NCBI GenBank assembly: GCA_021399445.1
Contig: JAJTUQ010000004.1
Coordinates: forward strand, 4,588,001-4,652,000
Direction: 5' to 3'
Origin: Xylogone sp. PMI_703
Taxonomy: Eukaryota > Ascomycota > Leotiomycetes
Length of the DNA stretch: 64,000 nt
In this document: in pieces, positions 44,795 to 56,984 of the stretch
Layout of the letters: each line of letters starts with the position of its first letter
Numbering within the stretch: the first letter of the stretch is position 1
Notes under the pieces: model-generated
Seen by the model: only the letters and a program-made list of their open reading frames with translations
Databases searched by the model: none
What the model was told of the DNA's origin: nothing
Translations under genes and position numbers: made by a program

Positions 44795-45856
44795 ATGGCT
44801 TCCAACCCTCCCGCACGCTGCTGCACCATCGGTGTCAAGCACGAGTACGTAACCCCTCGCTCTAAACTAGCTCGGAGATAAATATCGAATTCTATACTTA
44901 CCATTTGCCAATGCAACAGAGGCGAGTCTACCGGTACCAGGTTCAAGATCACCGGCACCAACATTGATGCCTACGCTGCTGAGCCAAAGGGCGACAATGT
45001 CCACAAGGACGTCGCCATCATTAACATCCCCGATGTCATTGGCATCTGGCAGAACAGCGAGCTTATCACCGACCAGTTAGCTGCCAACGGCTACTACACC
45101 ATTATGCCAGATCCTTTCAATGGCGACCCAATCTCCCTCAACCGTCCCGAGAACTTTGACTTTATGGCCTGGTGTAAGCCAATGCAATCCATATATATTG
45201 TGTGAATTCAAAACCAAATTGTGCTAATCGGATAAATAGTGACCAAGGGTTCTACTGGCGACAACCCACACACCACCGAAACTGTTGACCCCATCATTGA
45301 AGCAACTATCAAGTTCCTGCAGGACAAGGGATACAAGAAGATTGGTGCCGTTGGCTACTGCTTTGTAAGTCACTCTATGGAACGAGACGCGGCTGGTCTA
45401 TAAAATCAACCCTTGACTAACAAGACACCATGTTAGGGCGCCAAATACGTCGTCCGTTACCTAGCAAAAGGAAAGGGTCTCAGCGTTGGCTACTGCGCTC
45501 ATCCTTCGTGAGTTTTCCCTTCTACAAAACAATTATACCACCGGCCTTTATCAATATGTAATTCCAGAAGCTAACCATACTAAACGCACAGTTTTGTTAC
45601 CGAGGAAGAACTCGCAAACATCTCTGGACCACTTTCCATTGCTGCCGCCGAGATTGACCAGATCTTCACCACCGAGCTCCGTCACAAGTCCGAGGTCATC
45701 CTCAAGGACTCCAAGTTGCCATACCAGATCAACCTCTTTGGTAGTGTAAGCCACGGTTTCGCCGTCCGTGGTGATCTCAGCGACCCCGTACAGAAGTGGT
45801 CGAAGGAGCAAGCCTTCATCCAGGCCGTTACCTGGTTCGACGAGCATTTGGCATGA
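44795..45856 (+). CDS. Dienelactone hydrolase-family protein
   Basis: This is an alpha/beta hydrolase of the dienelactone hydrolase family, a group that opens lactone rings in aromatic degradation but has many unassigned members. Five exons are needed: 44795-44844, 44920-45173, 45240-45364, 45437-45507 and 45592-45856, giving 254 residues. The nucleophile cysteine is in GAVGYCFGAK, interrupted by an intron directly after CF. The acidic member is likely in AAAEIDQIF, and the histidine is in LFGSVSHGFAVRGD. The N-terminus ARCCTIGVKHEGE is typical of fungal homologues. No signal peptide is present, so it is probably cytosolic. The ring-opening amidohydrolase gene follows 650 bp downstream, but a shared pathway is not shown. 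Confidence 0.9.
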
Positions 45857-46504
45857 CAATCAACCTCTGTTAGGCTAAAATTATAAGCTTTGGGGTAACT
45901 GCCATTATCCAAGCATAGGATTGGAGAATGCGTCCCCAAGAAATGATGATATTTGGGAGGACTAGCGTTTCAATTTTTCACTATGAGGGTCTTGATATCG
46001 AGACATCTTTATGATATAAATGAACAGAGTTGCATAGCATTTGTCAGAATCAGATATTAACTTCTCCAGTTCACCATCCCGCTCATTCCCGTATACTTAT
46101 ACATAAACTGAAATGCTTCATAAAAGAAAGCGACAAGGACGTTCTAGAACATTTAAAATGCATAAAAGTCTCGCATTATCTAAGTCTGTTCGCCACTGAG
46201 TTTCTACCTCTTCCAGCAACCCCACCTTCCCTGGCATCCCACTGCGCCGGGCCGGAGGCTGCATGATGCCTGCGGCACCGTACCTGTCTTAGCTACACTT
46301 GGCGGGCTTTCCCACTTGACTAATACGAAACTTATCTTACAGTAATCAACAAAAGGACGTGAATGCCCTAGCCGCTTATATATTTTTGTAGATCACCACG
46401 CTTTTTGGTTCGGGCGGATATATAGAACCATATTCACTGCGACCACTGTTACTGGCTTGATATATATAGTATTTGAGAGGCGCCAGACACACAGAAGATA
46501 GGAG
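45857..46504. other. Spacer before the amidohydrolase gene
   Basis: This 648-bp region holds the hydrolase 3' end and the promoter of the next gene. No gene is seen. Confidence 0.6.
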
Positions 46505-47679
46505 ATGGCGCACGTTGATATCCTCAAGTTCGGAGTGTCGTCGCCAGCGGACACGACCCCGCTGAAGGAGCTCAAGGCTGCGGGATATGAGGCGAAGGAT
46601 ATTTTAGGCGTCGTAGGCAAATCAGAAGGTATGTGAGGGCTCTTTTATTATTTGTCATGATTTCTTAATTATTGTTACCTGCTTAGTAAATGCATTTGAT
46701 GTATGCTATATATATCTTTCATGTTCAGATTAGTTCCCCTTTTTGTACATCTCAGCAGCTCATCCAGGCTCTCTCAGGAAATGGCTGTGTCAATGACTTC
46801 TCCCGTACACTCAGCACCCACGTTTGGGAACCTCTCATCCCAGAATCCGCCGTGACAATCTTCAGTGGAGGCACTGAAGGCGTCTTGAGTCCCCACGTCT
46901 CGTTCATTGTGCAATCTCCTAAGCCCACCGGCCTTGTTGCGACTGTTGGGCACACACGGGAGTTCCAGCCTCATGAGATTGGCACCACTGTCCAAGCAAG
47001 TGAGGTAGTATCCACCGTGACCAAGCTACTGAATGACTCTGGAATCGATAGAGGCCAGGTCCATCTGGTATTGATCAAGTGTCCACTCCTGACGTCTGCA
47101 AAACTGGAGGCCATTCAAGCTGCAGGGCAGACGGCCGTAACCAAGGATACATACGAATCCATGGCCAAATCAAGGTATGCAAGTGCTGTTGGCATAGCCG
47201 CCGCGCTTGGTGAGCTGCCGGAGTCTCAGATCCAGGACGCCATGCACGAAGAAAACAGGTATAGCCAGAAGGCCAGCTGCAGCTCGGGAGCAGAATTAGA
47301 GGACTGTCACATTTTGATTGTAGCCACAGCCTCTTCGCCCTCTGCGGGCAATCTCCGGGCTCGGTCCAGTTGCATGCAAGACGCCATTGACGCACGTAGT
47401 ATCCTGGATATTCTTGGCCAGGTGCAGCGCGAGAACGGCGAAGTCGTCCAAGTGTTTGCCAAGGCCGAAGCGGACCCCAGGGGAACCATTAGAGGAAAGC
47501 GACACACGATGAACACTGACAGCGATATTCATAGCACAAGGCATGCGCGGGCTGCTGTTGCGGGGTTGGTTGCCGGGTTGGTGGGGGATACCCAGGTATA
47601 TATTAGCGGTGGTGCTGAGGGTCAGGGTCCAGTTGGGGGTGGCAGCTTGTGCGTGGTTTACAGGGTGCAGGGAGCCTGA
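46505..47679 (+). CDS. Ring-opening amidohydrolase: cyanuric acid hydrolase / barbiturase family
   Basis: This belongs to the small AtzD/TrzD/barbiturase family, which hydrolyses the ring of cyanuric acid (to carboxybiuret) or barbiturate. Exons are 46505-46628 and 46778-47679, giving 341 residues, slightly short of the bacterial length of about 360. The family has three repeated YjgF-like units, each with a serine-lysine pair. Unit 1 has TIFSGGTEGVLSPH, an excellent match. Unit 2 has ASSPSAGNLRAR then MQDAIDARS. Unit 3 has YISGGAEGQGPVGGGSL. Lysines fitting the dyads lie in KDILGVVGK, VLIKCPLL and IRGKRHTMN. The intron removes 149 bp in a conserved region, so retention would break the protein. 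Substrate cannot be told from sequence. Transfer from bacteria is possible but the intron shows it is long domesticated. Confidence 0.87.
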
Positions 47680-49142
47680 CGCAGGAGGGTATTTTTGGAA
47701 AATGTTCCGCAAATTAACGCCAGGTGCGTATTAGCCATCATATGGTTGGATGCCGTTCCAAAAGCGATTCGTGTCAGCTTTGTGCGCGTTGCACGGATGG
47801 TGATGTGGTTGAAGACCGGCCTCTCTCATCATATATATAATATATACTCCGTATTTCACCGGTACGGGGAAGCTCTGGCTTGAATGTGCTGTGTGAACCA
47901 TCTGGAAAGAGAGGTAATGTCCGTATTCCTCGCTTGTGCCCTCGTAAATCATATTGCCCCATCCCTCAGCTGGACCTGGATTTCGATGAACAAATTAAGG
48001 ATACCTATTCCCACTGCGGAAATTCCTCGATAGCGTCGTGCTGTCTGTCCGAGATGGATACCAAAAGAGTAAATACTACAGTGGGGCATGCAATGCTTTG
48101 CATGAGTGCGCTTCGGTGCGGCATATCTGTCACACCGGCCATTGAATGAATCTCCGCTCTATCTTTGTCCGGTGGCTTCGATGCAAAACGATCAGATAAT
48201 GAGAGCAATCTAGACTTGAAATAGTCTGAAGACATGTCTGTGTGACAAAAATAAATCACAATTTTGTTTCTGATCTGTCGTCGCTGCGGTACTTTCATCT
48301 GCGTATCCGACCTCGGTCAGTCACCCAAGAGGCAGTATAATGCGTAGCTGATGAATCGACCCATCATATGTTTCTTTCGTAGGCTCCTTGGGGAAGTGAC
48401 GGTTCCTCGAGTTATAACGTGCCGATGATCCAGGAGTCCAGATTCGTATTGGACAACCGAGGCGGCGTCGCGTTGAAGCAGCACTCGACCTCGCTCCTGA
48501 TATGCTTTACTTGAACCAATTTGCCAAACTTAATTTTGAATAATAAAAAAAGGGGTCTCGCGACAGTATCTCAACAATCAAAATGAAGAAGGAAGTGTGG
48601 CATCTGAGAACAAGACATATCAGAATATTGTAGAAACTACGACCACTCTGTCGCGTTTCAACACTGGTTCTTTATAGCAATGCTATAGCAGTAAGACCTT
48701 ACATCTTGCTGTGACATAATGAGGTGAAACATAAGCTAGAGATGTGAAACCACTACCGTGTATCCATATCATCATTCTGCCTGCCAATAACAAGACAGGA
48801 GCCACGGTTTGCTTGGCTGTATCGCATCTTTCCCCATCATCTCTCCCCTTAGGTCGACCAAGAACATCTAATTCACGAGTAAGTTCTCGCCGCTTACTCC
48901 TACTCGCGACACATGGTACCTCAAGAACACTTGGGCCTTTGAGATCGGGCTGTTCGTTACCAATAATGGCGTTGTCATCCAACCATGTATTCGGCAAGAC
49001 AATGTCAGTGAAGATGCTCCCCCAATAGTAACGGACCGTGGCACGAGATGAATCCCCTAAATGGTCTGTAAACGAACGGCATAGCCCCCAATACGCTATG
49101 ATCAAATCCACGTTAGAGTTAAATCCAACATTAACCTCACAA
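47680..49142. other. Intergenic, no reliable gene
   Basis: This 1.5-kb stretch lies between the amidohydrolase and the short zinc-cluster gene. A 170-codon minus-strand frame (48683-49195) overlaps the end of the zinc-cluster frame but looks non-coding in composition and has no known domain. Confidence 0.5.
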
Positions 49143-49721
49143 TCAAGAAGCATTTCCCGACGTGTGTGAATTCCGTGGATCATAATTATCCTCAAAGTCG
49201 ACCATATACTCTATTTTCATCTGATCCATAGAAGAACCGGAGTTAGTTGTTGATGAGGATGTGTAATAGGAGCTAGATTCCGCTTCACCACCCCCAGTCT
49301 TGGGCTGGAGTGTTCTACTAGAAGAACTTGCTGGCTCTGATGTCTTCACCTGGGCATAGCCATCGCACTGTCGGCCAAACTTGACACAGCGCATACAAGC
49401 TGGCTTAGTCTCGTCGCACTTGACATGCCTAATTCTGTTCTAGTATTAGATACATTCTTTAAATAATTAGAACCTTCGAATTCTGACTATACACAGCACA
49501 CCGATCATGATATACAAATAGACACGGCGAATATCACGAACACCATATACACATATTAAAGAGATTGTATACTCAGAAATCTTGCGAACAAGCTTAGAAG
49601 GAAAGCCAAAGCGATTAACTTACTTGCAGGTGGTACAGCCAGTCCTGACCTTTGGCTTACTTGCTCTCGATCTGCGCACCTTAGCTTCACCCTCAGCTGC
49701 TGCGCTCGAACTTTCTCCCAT
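49143..49721 (-). CDS. Short Zn2Cys6 zinc-cluster protein, probably truncated
   Basis: Exons 49624-49721 and 49143-49434, with a 189-bp intron inside the zinc cluster, give only 129 residues. The spliced cluster is complete: CTTCKIRHVKCDETKPACMRC then FGRQC, the C-x2-C-x6-C-x6-C-x2-C-x6-C pattern, preceded by a basic stretch (VRRSRASKPKVRTG). After it comes a Ser/Thr-rich segment and an acidic end (YMVDFEDNYDPRN). Typical regulators of this class continue for 400-600 residues with a fungal transcription-factor helical domain, which is missing here. Either the gene has lost its C-terminal part, a further exon has been missed, or it is a short DNA-binding protein that could act as a competitor. 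An intron at this place in the cluster is common in the class. Confidence 0.7.
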
Positions 49722-52125
49722 AATCGAAGATATAAATAGGAACTCGGGACGAAGCGGATTTTCGACTGGAAACCACCGAAACCTTCAAAGAACGAACTTT
49801 TATTTTTCCCCCTTCCTGTTTCACGATGACGGACGAAACCGAATGGTGCTCGCTTCTAGCTGGAACAATGGCGACCAGGAAGAAAAATCATTTTTGAGGC
49901 GTTCTTGCCCAAGGCTCAAGAGTTATTTATACATAAACGAATGTACCATCCCAAACCCATCGTTGGTGCAGCACGAAAAAAACGTTCGGCGCGTCGGCAC
50001 GACAGTCAGGTCAGCGGAAATGCCACGCAGACGGACGAACGAGCGTCTGAGAACAGCAGTAACAAGAGCCCAGCAGCCAACGAGAGGCTGACTGGAGCCC
50101 GTTCCGAGGCGGCGATGCCAAAGAAGACATCGCTCAAGTCCAGTATTCCTTCCTGTTATGTCTCACTCCCCAAAGTGCGGTAGCTCCCAAGCTGCCCTCC
50201 GCCGCACGCCGCAGCGAGGCTCCCAGGAGTTTCCTTGCACGCCTCAGCAAGCTCAGCTCAGCTGTGCATTTCTCGCTGCGTTCTCGCTGGCTGCTCCGCT
50301 GGGTTCTTCTCGCTGGGCCAACTGCTGTCCCCTTCGCATTGCGTCTACATAGCATGGCATTACCTCGCAGCATCGCTCAAGGCACAGCACGTTGGTGGCA
50401 GGGTCATAGACCGTCCTCTATGGAGGGGTTTCACGCCTCCCTTCCGCGTTCGCCCCTCCTTTTGTTCCATCCTCCCCGCTGCCACTTCCACCATCGCACG
50501 CCCTGCAATGCATGTCGATGAACGGCCGTTATTGAATGAGGAAAGTAAGTCGACATCATGGGACGTTTTGTCCTGACCTCTAGCAATCGCTACGCCGCTA
50601 GAGATCGACGCCAAAGTCCGAACGGGGGGATGCTGCCAGCACATAGTACATTCCCAACGACGGTCTCCCCCTATCATGGACGACCCGTCGCATCGAAACC
50701 GCGTTCCAACAATGCAATAGCAATGTTCCATACCAATACCCGGCAAGATCCATCGGACCTCATTGCCTCTCGTACATCGTACTCTTCCATGCTTCCTGAA
50801 CCCCCCTGGTCAACGTCCATCACCGTCGAATTGGTACGAGCAAGCCAACCAAACGCGTCGGCCCGGTGCTAATTTGGGTACAATACGCTCGCACATTTAG
50901 CATCTCTGTGTGTTGCCGCTCTCCAATCAAAAGTCCGCGCTCACTGCTAGAAGCGCTAGTTGACTAATTGAGAGAGGTAGCCGCGCTAACAGCCAGCCAG
51001 AGCTCGTGGCGATGACCCTCGTATAAGCTTACTCCTTCTCGTGACTGCGTACCTAACCCAGAAAGGCCTCACCGTAAAAGAACCAGGAATTGGTTGCGTG
51101 GAGATCACGTGGTCTGCAGTGGTAGCACTGAACCAGGATTATGGGCATGGAGCAGGGTAGCAATCTTTGTTCACATCCAGGCTGACGTGCTTCAGATACT
51201 TGTACCGGTAGAGCAAAGCCACTACGCGGTAGAACCCTGCGACAGATTAGATATCAGTACAGTTCAACCTCCACTTACTACTGGTTCTGGCCGTGAATAA
51301 TTGTAATCGATAGCTATCAATGGTGGGGTTTCGCAGGATCGGGGTGGAGAAGCACATAAGTGGCCGCGGTTGTTGTTAGGGCTTACTTTCTCGTCTGCCA
51401 TCTGCAGTGAACGGACCAGGGATTCGAAGACAGGCATTTTCCCGTATGATGAAATCCGGGAATGGTGGTGGGGTGAAAAGAGAGATGTCGGACATCGTGG
51501 ATTGTTCGCCGGTGTTATTGGACTGTGTGCTTGCCCTTCTCGGAAACATCATCGACTCCTAACACAGATATTTTAGAAGTATAACGCGATATGGACGGAT
51601 TCGTAGAATTGAGTTTGATCTGTTTTTCTTGATTTTTTTACGCTTGATTTCATGTGCTCAGTTTGTTTCAATACACGATTCTGCACGATTGGTTCTAGCT
51701 TGAGGAGTTTTGAGAAGAGAACGGAAAGAGCCTCCTGTGGCCGAGCTCGGAGAAATAGACCAACAATTTTTGATTGAATATATATGATAATGCCCCATAC
51801 CGTGACCGACAAGTCAGGCGCTTTTCCCGCGCCGCAAGAAGCTGGGGCAGTTTGAAATCCAAACGTCGGTGCAGTAGTGAATATTAGAACTGGAATTGAT
51901 CCTGCCTAGCTCTGGAAGCACCAAGGCCCAATCATTATTTGTTGATCATCTAGTTGCTTGTTCAAGGAGGTGAAAAGTGTATGCATCATTCCGTTTTGTG
52001 AAGTAACCTGCCTGTTGGTACCCCAAATGCTACCGAGCATTCTTCATGTCCCATATTCCTCGCCCCCAAGGTGCATGCATATTTGTTATGCGAAAGACAA
52101 CGCGCGCTAATCCGCCTTGATGGCG
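49722..52125. other. 2.4-kb spacer with a GC-rich part
   Basis: No gene is supported here. The part at about 50.1-50.9 kb is clearly GC-richer than its surroundings and repeats Ser/Ala/Pro-type codons in several frames, but no frame shows a domain. A possible short first exon (ATG at 50510, MHVDERPLLNEE, then GTAAGT) leads to no recognisable continuation. The region may be an extended promoter, a 5' UTR or a non-coding transcript. Confidence 0.45.
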
Positions 52126-52265
52126 CTATTTGTCCCAGACTCTGGTCAGCACTATCCTAGAGTAGAATAAAGAGGGGATAAAGGCCCTTAATTAAGCGGG
52201 CGTTAAAGAAAAGGCGGTAAGAGGCGGCCGCCGATACAGCTCTTCAGAAAAGCGAAAGGAAGAAC

Positions 52266-54480
52266 TCACCCATATATTCTCCGAACAAAAGCATATGCGG
52301 TCAAAAACCCAACCGTCCCAGTCAATAATCCGTACACCACGCAAGACATGAAACTATAACTAAAAAAGAGGAGACTGCTCACTACGCCTTGTATATGCAG
52401 CTTCGTAAAGTAGTACCAAACGCAGTAGAGGAATACCCACACAGCACTGCTGCCCCCAATGAAAAATGAATGCCACCACCAGTTGTAATCCTCGCTGCAG
52501 AGTTTTATGTAGATTGTGACAATTGTCACTTCGGCAATAGTTAGGATCAAAATAATGGAGACAACAGAAAGGAAACCAAACACATAATAGTATCCCGACT
52601 TGTCCTGCCAGACACTCTGAAAGACAAAGAGCAACTCGATGAATATGACCGCAAATGGAATAAGCCCTGCAAGCAAAATGCTTTGCGGGGAGCGGATGTA
52701 CCACGCTTGTGGAGGAACCTGCCGAGATATTGTAGTAGTTTTTGTGGGGTGATCCCAAGCACCCGTCCGAACATATCCATACCAGGAACCCGCATGGACT
52801 AGAGGAAGTTGGATGCATAGCCAAAGCACGAGGATGCTGATCAGAGTCCCAAATGGAAGAGCAGTGCTCGAAGCTTGGGCCCAGACAAAGAGGTTAAGGA
52901 CGAATATTACCGTAAACAGTAAGCCAGGGAAGAGTGTAGCTGTGACCAAGCTATTCTTACGCCATTTTAGGCCCCCGAATGTCTTATAGATGCGTGCTGA
53001 GAAGTAGCCAGAGAAGAGGCCAGCAAAGACGAATAGGCCTATGCCAACGCTGACAAAACCCCCACGGAAGCTTGGGTTCAGGATACCGAGACTACTCAGG
53101 AAAAGTAGGCCTACTGCCATCGTGACAAGTTGCATACCCGAACCAATGAGTGGAGCAAGTAGATACCCGAAAGAAGGTGTTCGAAACACGTCACCATGAA
53201 GAAGCTTCCATCCCGTGAGTTCCTCGAGCGGCTCATCATCAGACGACACGTCAGCATCATTCTCAGTATCGAGAGGCTCTAGGACTCCGGCTTTCTCCCC
53301 AGATTTTGGCGTTCTGGCCCCACTTCCTGGCCGTGACCGTCGTTTCTGCTTCAACTTTCCATCCTCAGCAACAGCATCCTTGAACGTCTTGATATCGCTC
53401 CGAATAGTTCTCGCCAGAATCATGGCAACAATAACGCTCAGGAGACCAGAAATGATGAGCGAATTTATAATGGCGAGCCAATGAATTCTCGAGCCTTCTT
53501 CCTGGTTTACAAAATATAAGTCCCATCGATGCGCCCATTCGATTTTATCGTCCTCTCGAAAATATACCGAATATGTGTAAGGAATCTCAAGCGTTGCGCC
53601 ATCGTCTATGTCTTGTTCGCTCTCTGGAGGATAGTATGATGAGTGCGGATATTTCAGGGAAAGGTCCGTTGAATTGGGTGGTAGATATAGCTCCATGGGG
53701 CTCTCAATATCGTGCACATCTTTTGGACATCCAGAATCCAACCGATTTCCAGGCCCAATGCTTTTTGTATACACCTCAAAACCAACAATAACCTGACCTC
53801 CTTTTTCGCCGGCTTTGCCAGGTGCCTTGCGGTGTCGAATAACAATAGTAAGGTGGTTATTGATGTAATATCTCGGCTTTCCCGATTCAGGGGCGTAATC
53901 TCTATATCCCATCTTAAATCCGGAGGCGTAATACTTTCGGGTCTTATCCACCGTGACAAAACTTGTAGCACCAGGCAGATTGTCGACAATCCACTCCGCG
54001 ACATATCCATCTCTAACTAATTCTCTCGCGCGCTTAAGATCTTTTCTGTTGATAGTCCGACTGCAAAGAAAATGGCATTCTTGGTCCTCTCCCATGACAA
54101 GTTCGATATCTGATGCCATTATACGGTCACCTCGAAGAACCTCACCAAGGTTGAGAGGTATACTCTCCCCGCTGAAGAGGTTGGAGCCGGCATGCTTTTG
54201 CCCTGTCGGAGGACATACAAAGGGGAGGTCGTAATATGCATACTGTAATTGTGTGTTGTCTGAGTAAACCTTATTGACAAGGAGGGGGATTGCCTCATGC
54301 TCTTTGTAGCTCTTTATCGACCAGCCTGGTGGATACGTTAGTACAACGTCTTGTGTTCGTAGCAAACGAATGAGACATATTAGAGGATAACGGACCAGGA
54401 ACATAAAATGCTTCGACGTAGGATACCGCTAGGAAGAACAGCAGACATTCATGGATTCGAAGTCGGAAGTCGGCAGCCAT
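52266..54480 (-). CDS. TM9 / EMP70 nonaspanin endomembrane protein
   Basis: This is a nine-transmembrane protein of the TM9SF/EMP70 family, resident in Golgi and endosomes and involved in membrane-protein sorting. Exon 1 (54396-54480) encodes the signal peptide (LLFFLAVSYVEAFYVPG); a 70-bp intron leads to exon 2 (52266-54325). The lumenal domain has LPFVCPPTGQKHAGSNLFSG and FEVYTKSIG. A large cytosolic loop with acidic and Lys/Arg-rich parts follows the first membrane helix, then GDVFRTP and eight further hydrophobic helices. The frame stops just after FVRRIYG at a GTGAGT donor. Family members usually have a few more residues, so a last tiny exon is likely; one candidate is 52126-52141 (adding VWDK). 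Confidence 0.9.
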
Positions 54481-55521
54481 ATTGGTGGCTGTAACTCCTC
54501 TACGTAGAGCAGCGAATGCAATGTGGGAACGGCCTATTCAAACGATCCAGTGGATTTGCGATACCCTTGTGGAGATAACAATGGCAGCTCTCTTGCTATA
54601 CAATTGTCGCAGTAGTTGCCAGGTGGAGAGCCGACGCTGGCCTAGCACGTCAACGATAGGAGATAATCAATAGATCGCAAGAAACGAGTGGAATGGGTAC
54701 AGAGTACCCCAAGTCTTTCCAAACACTAAGCTACAATCGCAAAATGATAGCAGCAGCGTCGTTCTGAGAAGAGATACAGTGGAAGAAATAGAAATGCAAT
54801 TGTCAGCCCTGTGAAGGGATGGATGATGGACTTCTCTCATTTTCCACATCATCTTAGTCGAAATACGATCGACACCTCAGGCTTCACACCATTGGCCTAG
54901 GCCCCTTTAGCTTGCAGGCGCTGGGTCCCAATTGGTGAAGGCATCTTTCCTTTGTCCAATTACTATTTACCAGCGTTCCGTGAGGGCGCTTTTCACGTGT
55001 CGGCTTATTGCAACGCCCCTTTCTACCAAAAATTTAATTGTTACTGCGCAAAAGGGCGACTTATATCACAATGTACTACAGATAAATAAAAGTAGAAATT
55101 ACAGAGCATTGGCGAGATATAATGAATACCTCTGACTCAGCTGGATATCCTCAAACTGAAGGTGTAGACATTCATACGTGGACTCGAGATGACTATTATA
55201 TGAAAGCTAATTGCACTGCGACCTATCGAAGGAGGCGACGGGAACGCAGTCATTAATGGTATGGCAAACATGCCTGTCCGGAAAATTATATCAGGTGGTC
55301 AAAAGAAAAGCAAATCCCTACTGATAATTAGTGCTTTGCTAGATTATGCGGTAATTTGAGGATGGAACAAGAAGACCATAATTCCTGGTGTCGGGATAGA
55401 GAATATTGTATAGTCCGGAGGAAGTAATGCGTCTGCAGGGATTCTTCCTAGCTCGTTTACCAGTGCGATGTTTTGCAATTTCACAAAAAGAGAACACCAG
55501 TTGTGGTGACTTTTTATATTC
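54481..55521. other. EMP70 promoter and TAP42 3' flank
   Basis: This 1-kb spacer contains no supported gene. It must hold the EMP70 promoter at its left end and the TAP42 3' flank at its right. Confidence 0.55.
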
Positions 55522-56733
55522 TCAGCCTCTATTCAAAGTATTTCCGGATCCCCTAACGTTTATTAGACAGTTCTCGAAGTATATTCTTTGCCGGAAAACT
55601 CACTTAGGATTGGCTTCCACAAACTCATCCCACTGGCGCGCCTTCATTGTTTCTTCATCTGCCTTCTCATAGTTGTCTTCGTCGGGTTCTGGAACGATGC
55701 CACTGGCCTCTCCGCCACCCTCAATGATATTACCTCTTGCTCTCTCTTCCTCTAGGTATTCGTCGATAGTCATAGTAGGCAGATTGTGACCTGGTCGGAA
55801 CACACCTTTCTGCAACGTTTGCCGATTATCCAGTAGTGTAAATGGTCGCAACGGCTTCCCATCCTGGCTGAGGATCGGGCCCGCTTTGTTACTTGAGAAA
55901 ATCTCTGGGCGATCTAGTCGCTCAGAGTATTCATCTTTTCCAGTAGCCCCTTGCCGCTCTCTGTAGTCTCGTTCTAGGGCAGCTGGGTCGGGTTGCTCTC
56001 GAGCTGGGGCCATCGCAAGGACATCTAATTCACGATTGATAGATTCTAGAGATTGGAAAGTATTATGCGTGCAAAGGGCTAGGTTAGTGAGTTGTAGTTC
56101 GCGGATGGCATCCTCATCTTGTTGTAAGTAGGCCGGGTTTTTTGCAAGAAACTACGAATTAGTTAACTAGAGATATCAATTTTGATGGGCTTTTATCACC
56201 TTAAGCTTATTTTTCAACTCTTTTTCCTGCTTGAAATTGGAGATCTTTGCGGCACGTCGGGCATTTGGATCTGAAGTGGAAATAGTAGAAAAGTGCGTAG
56301 GGTCTTCGTTATAGGTGCTATATGACTTCTTATCTGCAGTGGATAATATGTCGTATTGATCTAGCAAATTCAGATACCGTTCATATGCTTCTCTAGCCTG
56401 CTGAAGCACCCTCTTGCGGTCTTTATCGTTCTGGCGCAGCAGCAGGTCTGCTAGGCGGTAATCTATCTGCAGATATCTGGATCAAATAAGTAACGAGAGT
56501 ATAATATCTTCTTGAATATCTTACTGCAAATCGCCGGAGTTTATATCCTCAATCGATTCATTAGGGCTGAATAGAGCGAGCTGACCGGAAAGCTGAAGAC
56601 ACTGTTGATATAATTTTATTGTCTCCAGAAGCTTCTCCTGATACTCTGCTGAATTGGTGTCCCATGATGACTCTATCTTCTGCCGGTGTTGCTCTGCGGT
56701 GGTAAATAGTGATTTAATGCTTCGATCTGCCAT
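55522..56733 (-). CDS. TAP42: TAP42 / alpha4-type PP2A regulator
   Basis: TAP42 binds catalytic subunits of PP2A-type phosphatases and links them to TOR signalling. Exons are 56525-56733, 56200-56476, 55604-56151 and 55522-55552 (31 bp), giving 354 residues. The N-terminal helical repeat domain carries YRLADLLLRQNDKDRKRVLQ and a helix with YERYLNLLDQYDIL. The hydrophilic middle holds RAAKISNFKQEKELKNKLK. The C-terminal block has RPFTLLDNRQTLQKGVFRPGHNLPTM, then MTIDEYLEEERARG. The end PKGSGNTLNRG is strongly conserved and found only through the last mini-exon. The gene diverges from DCL1 with about 250 bp between the proposed starts. Confidence 0.94.
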
Positions 56734-56984
56734 ATTCCGAAGTATTTGTGAAGCCAGGCATATGAGTGGTGGGGCTGAGAAATCAACTGCAGCTCTGCTC
56801 GGTGTTCAGAGCTCATTATTGCGGCCCCGCGACAGTGGTCCGTGCGCCTAGCTTCCGAAGCAACTACAGAGTCTCGAAAATCAGGACCCGCTTTCGTCCA
56901 TCGACACCAACAAAACCTCGACTCTTTAGCAAAACAAGGTAACCTCTGTCTAATGGTATTCGGGGGGCTAGTCATGATATCTCT
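56734..56984. promoter_or_regulatory. Divergent promoter region TAP42 / DCL1
   Basis: Only about 250 bp separate the TAP42 ATG (56733) and the first in-frame ATG of DCL1 (56985). If DCL1 starts at a later ATG (57078-57195) the spacer is up to 460 bp. No named motif is evident. Confidence 0.5.

Noticed and set aside
17855..47679. A secondary-metabolite gene cluster
   Set aside because: Several oxidoreductases and a regulator are present, but there is no PKS, NRPS, terpene cyclase or prenyltransferase core in the window.
44795..47679. Dienelactone hydrolase and cyanuric acid hydrolase as a triazine or aromatic catabolic unit
   Set aside because: The genes have separate promoters, the substrates are unrelated, and adjacency alone is weak evidence in a fungus.
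48683..49195. 170-codon minus-strand open frame overlapping the end of the short zinc-cluster gene
   Set aside because: It has no domain, its composition looks random, and no splice site links it sensibly to the zinc cluster.
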